A stretch of DNA of 40,585 bases from positions 1 to 40,585 of the forward strand of contig JAUVZB010000020.1 of assembly GCA_030602785.1 (NCBI GenBank), given 5' to 3'. How positions within the stretch are numbered: position 1 is the first letter of the stretch; every line of letters starts with the position of its first letter. Of this stretch, positions 27,752-35,998 are shown piece after piece. A program made the translations under genes and the position numbers. The DNA is from Dehalococcoidia bacterium (GTDB lineage: Bacteria > Chloroflexota > Dehalococcoidia > GIF9 > AB-539-J10). Under the pieces are notes generated by a model, which did no database searches, was not told the DNA's origin, and saw only the letters and a list, made by a program, of their open reading frames with translations.

Positions 27752-27760
27752 ATTATAGCA
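27752..27760 (-). promoter_or_regulatory. Extended -10 promoter of proB (TGC-TATAAT)
   Basis: Perfect TGnTATAAT on the minus strand, its last two bases being the AT of the upstream ATG at 27753. Seven nt downstream transcription would begin at 27744-27745, exactly at an in-frame GTG. The -35 hexamer (TGGTTC) is weak, which an extended -10 tolerates. Confidence 0.6.
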
Positions 27761-27793
27761 GCGCGCGAATACGGGAACCATACTATGGGATAT

Positions 27794-27802
27794 TGCTATA
27801 CT
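27794..27802 (+). promoter_or_regulatory. Extended -10 promoter of mfd (TGC-TATACT)
   Basis: TGC followed by TATACT ends 11 nt before the mfd ATG at 27814. The start would be near 27809-27810, leaving 4-5 nt of leader and no room for a Shine-Dalgarno sequence. It lies back to back with the proB promoter in the same short intergenic region. Confidence 0.55.
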
Positions 27803-27813
27803 CAGCCTCGTCT

Positions 27814-30800
27814 ATGCGTCTTCACGGGCTTCTCCCGCTAATACGGGAGACGGATGACTATCAGCTACTCCGCTCACAGATTGCCGAAACGGGCGCTCCC
27901 TGTCACCTCGGACTCCTCGAGGCAGCAACACCCTACTTCCTAGCATCGCTTCAGGACGACCTGAGACGCCCCCTTTCCCTCATCGTCGCCGACCCCGAGC
28001 GGGCCGCAAGCCTTCACGAGGAGCTGCAGAACTGGACAACTTCCGGCACGACCGTCAGGCGACTCATTGAGCCTGATTTCCCATACGCAGGCACAGGGGC
28101 AGGTTCAAGTGAATCGTCTCTGGCACGGGCCGAGCTTGCCGGTCTTCTTGCCCTCCAACGTTCGTCCCACCCCGACCTCATAATCGTGAGTTCGGTTCTC
28201 GGCACGATGGGGTCGCTGCCAGCTGTCACCGACTTCACTTCCGCTACCATCCATCTGCAGCGCGGGATGGCCCTCTCACCGATACCTCTACTCGAGCAGC
28301 TCCAGCGGATGGGCTACGAACACGTGGAGCAGGTCTCATGCGGGGGCGAAATGAGCCGGCGCGGGGGCATCGTTGACGTCTTCTCACCCGCACATGCGGA
28401 ACCCATACGTATCGAGTTCGCGGGGGACGAGGTCGACACCATCCGCTTCTTCGATCCCCTGACCCAACTCACACGAGCGCCAGTCGACAACGCCCTCGCG
28501 ACGCCCACGAACGGAATCGGCGGGCCCTCGTGTTTGCTTGACTATCTCGCTCCCAACTCAATCGTCGTCCTTGAAGACCCTCCCGCGCTCCGGCTGAGAG
28601 CCCTGCGCCTTCAGGCCGAGATGACCGAGTATCTCTCGGGAGCCGGCAAGTCCGATGGCCACATCGACCAGCTACAGACCGGATACGTGGAATGGAGCGA
28701 CATCGAACGACGGCTCTCCACAATGCGGCAGGTCGTTGTTGCTCCCTGGCTTGACTCGACACTCGACGGTCGGACTGCTCTATTCTCGCCACCCCCTTCA
28801 TACGCACAGCACATCGCCGCCCTGAGCGGTGAGATACCCGGAATGCTGAGCAAGGGGCAACGAGTCGTGCTGGTCACACAACAGGCGCGACGGCTGAGCG
28901 AACTCTTCGAAGGATCGGGACTGCCGGTACCCACGAGCGATAATATTGAGTCAGTCCCGGTTGCAGGCTCCCTCTCCCTGCTCCAGGGCTCTCTCCCCCG
29001 GGGCTGGTCTCTCCCCGGGCAGATCCTGCTACTCACGGACACGGAGCTTTTCGGCTTCGTCAAACACGCAAGACGGCCATCAAGGGCACGGACACGCTCG
29101 AAAACACCTGCTCTGTCGTTTCGCCCGGGAGACCTTGTTGTTCACGTGGACCATGGAATCGGTCGCTTCGTCGGCCTCACCAGCCTCAGCACAGGCGGTA
29201 TGGAGCGCGAGTACCTTGAGGTCACCTACCTCAATAGCGACACGCTCTACGTACCGACCGACCAGATACATCGCGTCACCCGCTATGTCGGTGGCGGCGA
29301 GACTGCGCCTCGACTCAGCCGGCTTGGTTCGACGGAATGGGAGACAACGAAACACCGTGTCCGCCAATCAACGAAAGCACTCGCGCAGGAACTCATCAGA
29401 CTGTACGCACGGAGACAGCTTGCCCTCGGCCACGCGTATTCACCGGATACGCTGTGGCAGCAGGAACTCGAGGCCTCGTTTCCCTACGTCGAGACCCCTG
29501 ACCAGCTCGATGCCATATCGGCTGTGAAGGAAGACATGGAAAGCAGCCGCCCGATGGACCGCATCATTTGCGGTGATGTCGGCTACGGCAAGACTGAAGT
29601 CGCGCTGCGGGCGACCTTCAAGGCAGTGATGGACGGAAAACAGGTGGCCGTGCTCACCCCCACGACCGTTCTCGCGCAGCAGCACTTCACCACCTTCTCA
29701 GAAAGGATGGGGGCATTCCCCACCAGCACGGAAGTCCTGAGTCGATTCACCCCACGTGACCGCGAGGCGGAGATTGTCGCTGGACTTGCCGCAGGCAGCG
29801 TCGATGTCTGCATCGGCACCCACAGGCTTCTCCAGAAGGACATCAGGTTCAAGGACCTCGGACTCCTGATTATCGACGAGGAGCAAAGGTTCGGCGTGAT
29901 GCAGAAGGAAGCACTCAGAGCATTACGCTCAGGTCTTGACACTCTCACACTCAGTGCCACGCCCATCCCCAGGACACTTCACATGGCCCTTGCCGGCATA
30001 CGCGACATGAGCACGATGGACACACCGCCGGAGGACAGACTCGCCGTCCGCACACATGTCGGCCCATACGATACGGCTCTCGTGCGGCAGTCAATACTCA
30101 GAGAACTCGAGAGGAACGGCCAGACGTTCTTCGTGCACAACCGAATCGACAGCATCCTTGCAGTCGCTCAAGTCCTCGAGAAGCTTGTACCGGAGGCACG
30201 GTTCGCCGTGGCGCACGGCCGGATGTCCGAAGACCGCCTCGAGAGCACGATGACCGCGTTCACGGCAGGCGAGATAGACGTCCTCGTTGCAACCACTATC
30301 GTCCAGCTCGGCCTCGATATGCCCAACACTAACACCCTGCTTGTCAATCAGGCTGACCGGCTCGGGCTCACACAGCTCTATCAACTGAGGGGGCGCGTGG
30401 GAAGGGGGCGCAACCAGGCATACGCGTGCTTCTTCCACGACAGCCACAGGGAACTCACAACTCAGGCGAGGAGACGCCTTCGAACCATATACGAGGCCAA
30501 CGAGCTGGGCGCGGGACTCGAAATCGCCATGAGGGACCTCGAGATTCGAGGAGCAGGGAGCCTACTGGGCACACGCCAGAGCGGACACATGGCAGCCGTT
30601 GGCTTCGAACTCTACTGTCGAATCCTGGCAGAGGAAGTCGAACTCCTCCAACCGGGCGCACCCATTGCACCCGAGCTAACTCCGAAACAGGCCTTCCCAG
30701 CGCTCGACCTGCCCGTCTCAGCCTACATACCGGACGACTACATCGCTAGTCCGGCCACCCGCATCGCGTTCTACAGGAAACTCGCAGACGCGGCGACTCC

Positions 30801-31146
30801 GGACGACCTTAACGGCGTCGCCAACGAACTGAAAGACAGGTTCGGCCCGCTCTCCACACCGCTGAAAGACCTGCTCTTCGTTGCCAGGATGCGCCTTCTT
30901 GCAGCAGCGGCCGACGTGACCTCCATCACGCGCCAGGGCAGCGACATCGTGCTCGTCCCCCGCAACATGGGAAGCCTCGCCATGAACCTTGACCTGGGTC
31001 CAGCCGTACAAGTCGGCAACACGCAGGTGCGCATCAACACACGCCGCACGGGCGGCAAGTGGCGCGCCCTTCTCGGTCTCCTCCTCCAGAAAAGGGAGGG
31101 GAGCGCTTCCGCGCCCCCCTCGAATCAACACACTTCTGCCAGCTGA
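27814..31146 (+). CDS. mfd: Transcription-repair coupling factor
   Basis: An 1110-residue Mfd, which removes RNA polymerase stalled at lesions and recruits UvrA. The UvrB-like N-terminal region (about 1-400) includes MGYEHVEQVSCGGEMSRRGGIVDVFSP. The CarD-like RNA-polymerase-interacting domain (about 435-500) has FRPGDLVVHVDHGIGRFVGL and YLEVTYLNSDTLYVPTDQI. Helicase motifs are ICGDVGYGKTEVALRATF (Walker A, about 586), LLIIDEEQRFGV (DEEQ, about 686) and LSATPIPRTLHMAL, then the RecG-like TRG motif region and the C-terminal UvrA-masking domain. Length is within the family range. The same frame is open far upstream across the antisense of proB, but the conserved start MRLHGLLPLIRE fits ATG 27814. 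It ends 7 bp from the convergent satP gene. Confidence 0.95.
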   Translation: MRLHGLLPLIRETDDYQLLRSQIAETGAPCHLGLLEAATPYFLASLQDDLRRPLSLIVADPERAASLHEELQNWTTSGTTVRRLIEPDFPYAGTGAGSSESSLARAELAGLLALQRSSHPDLIIVSSVLGTMGSLPAVTDFTSATIHLQRGMALSPIPLLEQLQRMGYEHVEQVSCGGEMSRRGGIVDVFSPAHAEPIRIEFAGDEVDTIRFFDPLTQLTRAPVDNALATPTNGIGGPSCLLDYLAPNSIVVLEDPPALRLRALRLQAEMTEYLSGAGKSDGHIDQLQTGYVEWSDIERRLSTMRQVVVAPWLDSTLDGRTALFSPPPSYAQHIAALSGEIPGMLSKGQRVVLVTQQARRLSELFEGSGLPVPTSDNIESVPVAGSLSLLQGSLPRGWSLPGQILLLTDTELFGFVKHARRPSRARTRSKTPALSFRPGDLVVHVDHGIGRFVGLTSLSTGGMEREYLEVTYLNSDTLYVPTDQIHRVTRYVGGGETAPRLSRLGSTEWETTKHRVRQSTKALAQELIRLYARRQLALGHAYSPDTLWQQELEASFPYVETPDQLDAISAVKEDMESSRPMDRIICGDVGYGKTEVALRATFKAVMDGKQVAVLTPTTVLAQQHFTTFSERMGAFPTSTEVLSRFTPRDREAEIVAGLAAGSVDVCIGTHRLLQKDIRFKDLGLLIIDEEQRFGVMQKEALRALRSGLDTLTLSATPIPRTLHMALAGIRDMSTMDTPPEDRLAVRTHVGPYDTALVRQSILRELERNGQTFFVHNRIDSILAVAQVLEKLVPEARFAVAHGRMSEDRLESTMTAFTAGEIDVLVATTIVQLGLDMPNTNTLLVNQADRLGLTQLYQLRGRVGRGRNQAYACFFHDSHRELTTQARRRLRTIYEANELGAGLEIAMRDLEIRGAGSLLGTRQSGHMAAVGFELYCRILAEEVELLQPGAPIAPELTPKQAFPALDLPVSAYIPDDYIASPATRIAFYRKLADAATPDDLNGVANELKDRFGPLSTPLKDLLFVARMRLLAAAADVTSITRQGSDIVLVPRNMGSLAMNLDLGPAVQVGNTQVRINTRRTGGKWRALLGLLLQKREGSASAPPSNQHTSAS

Positions 31147-31153
31147 GAGTGTC

Positions 31154-31717
31154 CTACTTCGCCAGCCAGCCCTTGCCGAGCGGCAGCTTCCAACCGAAAT
31201 CGACAAGCACAATCGCGGCCATTATGTATAGCGCAGTGAAGCCACACACTATGAGGTCGAACGCCGCGAGAGTAATCCACAGGCTCGAACCACCGAAATG
31301 CCCGATATCCAGAAACACGAACCCCAGCAACAGAGTCACAAACAGAATGGAATGAGCTCCGCTGGCCCTGCAGGCAGCCAGTGTATATACGACCGTGGGC
31401 ACCGTGAATGCCACGAGGAACCAGCCCACATCGGTCGTGGTCGCGGCCAGAATGCCGAAATGACCACCGAGCCAGATGCCGGCCAGCGCCATCCAGAACG
31501 CGCCATAGGTCGTGAAGGCTGCAAACCCGAAGTTGTTCCCGCTTTCGAATTCCTTCAGGCCTGCAAGGAGCTGGGCCATCCCTCCGAAAAACAGGGCCGT
31601 CCACAGGACTACGCCGGTGCCGGCCAGCCCCAGGTTGTGGAACTGCAGGAGCAGCGTCGTAACGCCGAACCCCCCCAGCCCTACCACAGCAGGGTTGCCA
31701 AGTTTTGTGTCCGCCAT
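31154..31717 (-). CDS. satP: Acetate uptake transporter, SatP/YaaH (GPR1/FUN34) family
   Basis: A 187-residue protein with six membrane helices. The family signature NPAPLGL appears as NPAVVGLGGFG near residue 9, and the middle has FGGMAQLLAGLKEFESGNNFGFAAFTTYGAFWMALA, highly typical of acetate/succinate transporters of this family. It would import acetate with protons. GGAGA stands 6 bases before the ATG at 31717, which is preferred over an in-frame GTG 6 bp upstream. It lies 93 bp downstream of acs on the same strand, a common pairing in which acetate is imported and immediately activated. Confidence 0.92.
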   Translation of the reverse strand: MADTKLGNPAVVGLGGFGVTTLLLQFHNLGLAGTGVVLWTALFFGGMAQLLAGLKEFESGNNFGFAAFTTYGAFWMALAGIWLGGHFGILAATTTDVGWFLVAFTVPTVVYTLAACRASGAHSILFVTLLLGFVFLDIGHFGGSSLWITLAAFDLIVCGFTALYIMAAIVLVDFGWKLPLGKGWLAK

Positions 31718-31750
31718 CTGCACTCTCCTTCTCTCGTTCTTACTGCCAAG

Positions 31751-31784
31751 CGGGGCGCCGGGTTTTCGTACCCCCGACGCCCCG
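31751..31784 (-). other. Intergenic hairpin between acs and satP
   Basis: CGGGGCG (31751-31757) pairs with CGCCCCG (31778-31784), and the stem continues imperfectly inward (CCGGG against CCCCG) around TTTTCGTA. No T-run follows on the minus strand, so it is more likely a processing or stability element that separates acs and satP expression than a full terminator. Confidence 0.4.
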
Positions 31785-31810
31785 TGAATGACAAATCAGA
31801 AACGCGCTCG

Positions 31811-33784
31811 CTATATCTTGCCCTTCACCAGATCATCGACAACAGAAGGATCGGCGAGGGTGCTTGTGTCGCCCAGCTCGTCCATCTTGTCGCTGGCAAT
31901 CTTGACAAGCACACGCCGCATTATCTTGCCGCTTCGCGTCTTGGGAAGGCCATCCGCGAACTGGATCTTGTCGGGAGCGGCGATTGGGCCGATCTCCTTG
32001 CGCACGTGCGCAACAAGTTCCTTCTTGAGCGCGTCGCTCTTCTCAACGCCGACATTCAGCGTGACGTACGCGTAGATACCCTGCCCCTTGATCTCATGTG
32101 GCATCCCGACCACCGCGGCCTCTGCCACCAGCGCATGGGACACGAGCGCGCTCTCCACCTCCGCAGTCCCGATGCGGTGACCCGACACGTTGATGACGTC
32201 GTCGATACGGCCCATGAGCCAGTAGTATCCGTCTTCATCCTGACGAGCGCCATCGCCGGTCGTGTACACGCCAGGGAACCTGACGAAGTACGTGTCCTTG
32301 AACTTGGCAGGGTCGCCATAGACACCGCGCATCAGTCCAGGCCATGGCTGCGTGATGGCGAGATATCCACCCTCGTTCGTCTCAACAGGCGTGCCATCCT
32401 CGCGCAGTATCGCCAACTCAACTCCCGGCAATGGCAGTGTTGCGGACCCGGGCTTGATTGGCATCGCGCCCGGAAGCGGGGTGATAAGTATTCCACCGGT
32501 CTCCGTCTGCCACCACGTGTCAACAATCGGGCACTTCGCCTTGCCGATGACGTTGTAGTACCACATCCAGGCCTCGGGGTTGATTGGTTCACCGACGGTT
32601 CCGAGAAGCCTCAAGCTTGACATGTCACGGCCGTTCGGCCAGTCATCGCCTTCGCGCATCAGCGCACGTAGCGCCGTGGGCGCGGTGTAGAAGATGTTGA
32701 CCTTGTACTTCTCCACAATCTCCCAGAACCGGTCGGGCTTCGGGAACGTGGGCACTCCCTCAAACATCAGGCTCGTCGCGCCGGAAGCAAGAGGTCCGTA
32801 GACGATGTAGCTATGCCCGGTCACCCAGCCGATGTCAGCTGTGCACCAGAACGTGTCTTCGTCTTTGTAGTCGAAAACCCACTTGAATGTCTGCATCACG
32901 TAGAGCAGATACCCCGCTGTAGTGTGCAGGACTCCCTTGGGCTTGCCGGTGCTGCCGCTGGTGTAGAGGATGAACAGCGGGTCCTCCGCGTCCATCACCT
33001 CGGGCTCGCAGTGCGAACTGATATCCGGGGCCGACATCTCATCCTGCCACCAGTGATCACGCCCCTCAACCATCGGCACCTCAACCCCAACACGCTTGAC
33101 GACGAAAGACTGCTTCACCACGTCAGGACAGGCCGCCATCGCGGCATCCGCGTTCGCCTTGCTGTTCACAACCTTACCGCTGCGGTAGTAGCCATCGCAG
33201 CAGATGAGAGTGTCAGAACCACAGTCCTGGATTCGATCCCGCAGTGCTTCCGCGCTGAACCCGCCAAACACAACGTTGTGGACGGCCCCAATCCGCGCGC
33301 ATGCCAGCAGGGAGATGGGCAGCTCAGGAATCATCGGAAGGTAAATGGATACGCGGTCGCCCTTCTTCACTCCGTGCTTCTTCAGCACGTTTGCGAAGCG
33401 GCACACCTCGTTGTACAAATCCTGATAGGTGTAGGTTACCCGCTCGCCCTCAGGTTCGCCTTCCCAGATGAGTGCAGCCTTGTTCTTGCGCCAGGTCTTC
33501 AGATGCCGGTCGATGCAGTTGTAGGTGACATTCAGCTTGCCCCCTACGAACCACTCGTGCTTCGCGTTGGCGAAGTCCACCACACGCACCTTGTCCCACT
33601 TCTTGAACCAATCCAGCTGCTCAGCCCGCTCGCCCCAGAACTTGTCGGGGTCGGCAATCGAGCTGTCATACAGCTCCTGGTACTCCTCCATGCTCTTGAT
33701 AACAGCTGCTTCGCTGAACTCCTTTGGGGGTGGGAACACCCTCTTCTCGTCCATCATGGACAGCATTCCTTTGTCCACTGCCAT
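31811..33784 (-). CDS. acs: Acetyl-CoA synthetase (AMP-forming)
   Basis: Converts acetate, CoA and ATP to acetyl-CoA through acetyl-AMP. The 657 residues match the family. Motifs in order are [26 protein letters not shown], the P-loop-like [66 protein letters not shown], and the C-terminal [11 protein letters not shown], whose Lys is the catalytic residue and the usual acetylation site. The Trp of DTWWQTE corresponds to the residue that limits the pocket to acetate in bona fide Acs. The ATG has GGAGGG about 8 bases upstream. It sits upstream of satP and divergent from the folD-folD genes, linking acetate activation with folate C1 metabolism. Confidence 0.96.
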   Translation of the reverse strand: MAVDKGMLSMMDEKRVFPPPKEFSEAAVIKSMEEYQELYDSSIADPDKFWGERAEQLDWFKKWDKVRVVDFANAKHEWFVGGKLNVTYNCIDRHLKTWRKNKAALIWEGEPEGERVTYTYQDLYNEVCRFANVLKKHGVKKGDRVSIYLPMIPELPISLLACARIGAVHNVVFGGFSAEALRDRIQDCGSDTLICCDGYYRSGKVVNSKANADAAMAACPDVVKQSFVVKRVGVEVPMVEGRDHWWQDEMSAPDISSHCEPEVMDAEDPLFILYTSGSTGKPKGVLHTTAGYLLYVMQTFKWVFDYKDEDTFWCTADIGWVTGHSYIVYGPLASGATSLMFEGVPTFPKPDRFWEIVEKYKVNIFYTAPTALRALMREGDDWPNGRDMSSLRLLGTVGEPINPEAWMWYYNVIGKAKCPIVDTWWQTETGGILITPLPGAMPIKPGSATLPLPGVELAILREDGTPVETNEGGYLAITQPWPGLMRGVYGDPAKFKDTYFVRFPGVYTTGDGARQDEDGYYWLMGRIDDVINVSGHRIGTAEVESALVSHALVAEAAVVGMPHEIKGQGIYAYVTLNVGVEKSDALKKELVAHVRKEIGPIAAPDKIQFADGLPKTRSGKIMRRVLVKIASDKMDELGDTSTLADPSVVDDLVKGKI

Positions 33785-33870
33785 AGGTAAGCCCTCCGTA
33801 TTGCGTATTTGAACTCGGATTCAGGAGACGGGGTCGGTTGACCCCTGACACGTCAATAAGTCCACCAAAT

Positions 33871-33899
33871 AATGTAACAGGTGCCTCTTCATTATGCAA
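33871..33899 (-). promoter_or_regulatory. Promoter of acs, TTGCAT-17-TACATT
   Basis: On the minus strand TTGCAT (33894-33899) and TACATT (33871-33876) are 17 bp apart, with TGT before the -10 box. The predicted start near 33864 gives a leader of about 80 nt. The leader contains a perfect 6-bp hairpin GGGGTC-ggtt-GACCCC (33829-33844, read on the plus strand). Confidence 0.55.
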
Positions 33900-33948
33900 T
33901 CCAACCTTCGGAACCACCCCCATCGCTCAGAAGCGCCCAACCGCCCTA

Positions 33949-33957
33949 TGTTAGAAT
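33949..33957 (+). promoter_or_regulatory. Extended -10 promoter upstream of the first folD (TGT-TAGAAT)
   Basis: TGT followed by TAGAAT, with no good -35. The predicted start is near 33964, giving a leader of about 22 nt that holds a GGGGG site before the ATG. It probably drives both folD copies. Confidence 0.45.
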
Positions 33958-33985
33958 TCTGATCACCACGTGAAACGGGGGCACG

Positions 33986-34861
33986 ATGCCAGCCGAAATC
34001 TTGGACGGGCGCTCTATCGCGGCCGCAATCCGGCAGGAATTGAAGGACAGAATCACCGCACTGGAAGGTGCAGTGCCCGGCCTTGCCGTTCTCGTCATAG
34101 GAGATGACCCGGCAGCTCAGTCCTACCTTCGCGGCATCGCGAGGGGATGCGAGGCTGTCGGCATCTACAACGAGACCGTGCGGTTGCCTCAGGACGCCAC
34201 GCAGAAGTCGCTCGAAGACGCCATCTCCAGGCTCAACTCGGACACGCGGTTTCACGGCATCATCCTGCAACTACCACTTCCGAAGCACCTCAACTCTCTT
34301 CGGGCACAGGGCGCCGTATCCCCTGACAAGGATGTAGACGGAACGAATCCTGTCAACTCCGGCAAGCTCCTGCTCGGAGAAGAGACTTTCTTTCCTTCGA
34401 CCGCCTATGGAGTGAAAGAACTCCTCGTTCGAAGCGGTCACAGTCCCGAAGGCCGTCATGTCGTCATCTGTGGTCGAAGCAACATCGTGGGAAAACCGCT
34501 GGCCGGCATCCTTGTTCAGAAGCGGCCCGGGGCGAACGCGACGGTCACGATTTGCCACACCGGCACGCGCAACCTGCCCGAGATAACCCGTAGCGCGGAC
34601 ATTCTCGTGGCTGCGATTGGCCGTCCACGCGCCATAACAGCAGACATGGTCCGCGAAGGCGCAGTCGTTGTCGACGTCGGGGTCAACCAGGTGGAGGATA
34701 CCGCAACCGGCAAGCCACGCCTCGTGGGAGATGTGGATTTCGACGCTGTCGCCGAAAAGGCAGTGGCAATCACCCCGGTACCGGGAGGCACTGGCCCCGT
34801 CACCACGGCCATGCTGCTGACAAATACCGTCGTCGCAGCGGAGAAGTTGCTCGCCAGGTAG
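33986..34861 (+). CDS. folD: FolD paralogue 1, catalytic lysine replaced by isoleucine
   Basis: Family: bifunctional methylenetetrahydrofolate dehydrogenase and methenyltetrahydrofolate cyclohydrolase. The 291 residues are the usual length. Conserved blocks are QSYLRGIARGCEAVGI (45-60), GIILQLPLPKHLN (91-103), SPDKDVDGTNP (112-122), FPSTAYGVKELL and the NADP motif VVICGRSNIVGKPLAG (159-174), then PVPGGTGPVTTAMLL. The YxxxK motif, Tyr50/Lys54 in E. coli, reads Tyr47-L-R-G-Ile51, so the lysine needed for cyclohydrolase chemistry is missing, while Gln95 and Asp118 remain. The cofactor GRS is intact. Inference: a dehydrogenase-only enzyme or a partner of the second FolD encoded 31 bp downstream. 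Confidence 0.92.
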   Translation: MPAEILDGRSIAAAIRQELKDRITALEGAVPGLAVLVIGDDPAAQSYLRGIARGCEAVGIYNETVRLPQDATQKSLEDAISRLNSDTRFHGIILQLPLPKHLNSLRAQGAVSPDKDVDGTNPVNSGKLLLGEETFFPSTAYGVKELLVRSGHSPEGRHVVICGRSNIVGKPLAGILVQKRPGANATVTICHTGTRNLPEITRSADILVAAIGRPRAITADMVREGAVVVDVGVNQVEDTATGKPRLVGDVDFDAVAEKAVAITPVPGGTGPVTTAMLLTNTVVAAEKLLAR

Positions 34862-34892
34862 CATTCCAGCCCCCCGTGAAGGAGACAGAACG

Positions 34893-35777
34893 ATGCCAGG
34901 AGTCATACTCGACGGACGCCAACTCTCCAGAGACATCCGGCAGGAGCTCCGCGAGCGTGTCACGGTGCTGGCCGCGAGCGCTGTTGTCCCCAAGCTCGCA
35001 GGTATCATCGTGGGCGATGACGCCGGCTCCGCCAGCTATGTGCGTCTGAAGGAGAAGGCAACAGCCGAGGTTGGACTCCTCTCAGAGATGTGCCACCTGC
35101 CCCAGGACTACACACAGAGGGACCTCCTCACACGAATCAGCGAGTTGAACCGTCGGGCCGACGTCCATGGCATCTTCGTGCAGCTCCCGCTGCCACCGCA
35201 GTTCAACGAGAGCGCCGTTCTCGCCACAATCTCTCCTGCGAAAGACGTGGATGGTTTTCATCCCGAGAGCGTCGGCAGGTCCTGGCTTGGACAGGAATCA
35301 TTCGTGCCGGCAACGCCTGCAGGCATCATGGAGATGCTGCGCCGGAGCGGCTACGGCGACCTCAGGCATCGCCACGCCGTCATCGTCAACGTGGACAATC
35401 TGGTCGGCAAACCACTCGCGGCCCTCCTGTGCCACGAAAGCGTGAGCGCCAACATCACTCTGTGTCATCCGGACACACCCTGCCTCGCGGACTGGACAAG
35501 GCAGGCAGATCTCCTCGTCGTGGCAGCCAACCGTCCCCGGTTCATCACCGCCGACATGGTCAAGAGGGGGGTTATTGCGGTGGACTTCGGCACAAACTAC
35601 GTGCAAGACACGAGCGCCAAACAGGGCTATCGTCTTGTGGGAGATATCGACTTTGAGCCCGTCAGGGAGAAGGCCGAGGCAATAACGCCCGTGCCCGGCG
35701 GAGTCGGCCCGATGACCGTCACGATGCTCCTTTCGCATACCGTGGAAGCGGCGGAGCGTCTTGCCGCCGTCTCGTGA
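34893..35777 (+). CDS. folD: FolD paralogue 2, catalytic lysine kept but cofactor GRS motif lost
   Basis: A second FolD-family protein of 294 residues. It keeps the active-site set Tyr49-V-R-L-Lys53, Gln97 in GIFVQLPLPPQFN and Asp120 in KDVDGFHP, plus PATPAGIMEML and PVPGGVGPMTVTMLL. The dinucleotide-binding GRSxxVGKP is changed to NVDNLVGKP (166-174), removing the Gly-Arg-Ser that contacts NADP. Inference: cyclohydrolase function may persist with weakened or altered cofactor use, complementing paralogue 1. GGAG precedes the ATG, and the gene is in tandem with paralogue 1 at 31 bp. The two proteins are clearly homologous throughout but far from identical, so the duplication is old. Confidence 0.92.
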   Translation: MPGVILDGRQLSRDIRQELRERVTVLAASAVVPKLAGIIVGDDAGSASYVRLKEKATAEVGLLSEMCHLPQDYTQRDLLTRISELNRRADVHGIFVQLPLPPQFNESAVLATISPAKDVDGFHPESVGRSWLGQESFVPATPAGIMEMLRRSGYGDLRHRHAVIVNVDNLVGKPLAALLCHESVSANITLCHPDTPCLADWTRQADLLVVAANRPRFITADMVKRGVIAVDFGTNYVQDTSAKQGYRLVGDIDFEPVREKAEAITPVPGGVGPMTVTMLLSHTVEAAERLAAVS

Positions 35778-35844
35778 CCCATCGGCCAGTCCGTGCATGG
35801 TGGCTACTCCTTCGGCAACAATGGTTCTGAGCCAGCGTGCCTCG

Positions 35845-35873
35845 TTGACTGTCAGCTTCCGCCGTAATAGAAT
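35845..35873 (+). promoter_or_regulatory. Promoter of fhs, TTGACT-17-TAGAAT
   Basis: TTGACT (35845-35850) and TAGAAT (35868-35873) are separated by 17 bp. The predicted start near 35880 leaves about 119 nt before the fhs ATG, in which I see no known riboswitch. This gives fhs its own promoter, separate from the folD pair. Confidence 0.6.
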
Positions 35874-35998
35874 CGCGGCATTTGGACGGCAAGCCGCCAT
35901 CTACGGTAAGCTCTCGCTCCCCATTGCGAGCGACCGGCCTCGCAGGACGTGGCCCGGTATAAGAAGAACTACTCTACTAACCAGGGAGGACACCCGCG

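Noticed and set aside
26650-27813. Upstream extension of the mfd frame across the antisense of proB
   Set aside because: Mfd homology starts at ATG 27814 and proB occupies the other strand; the extension has no recognisable domain.
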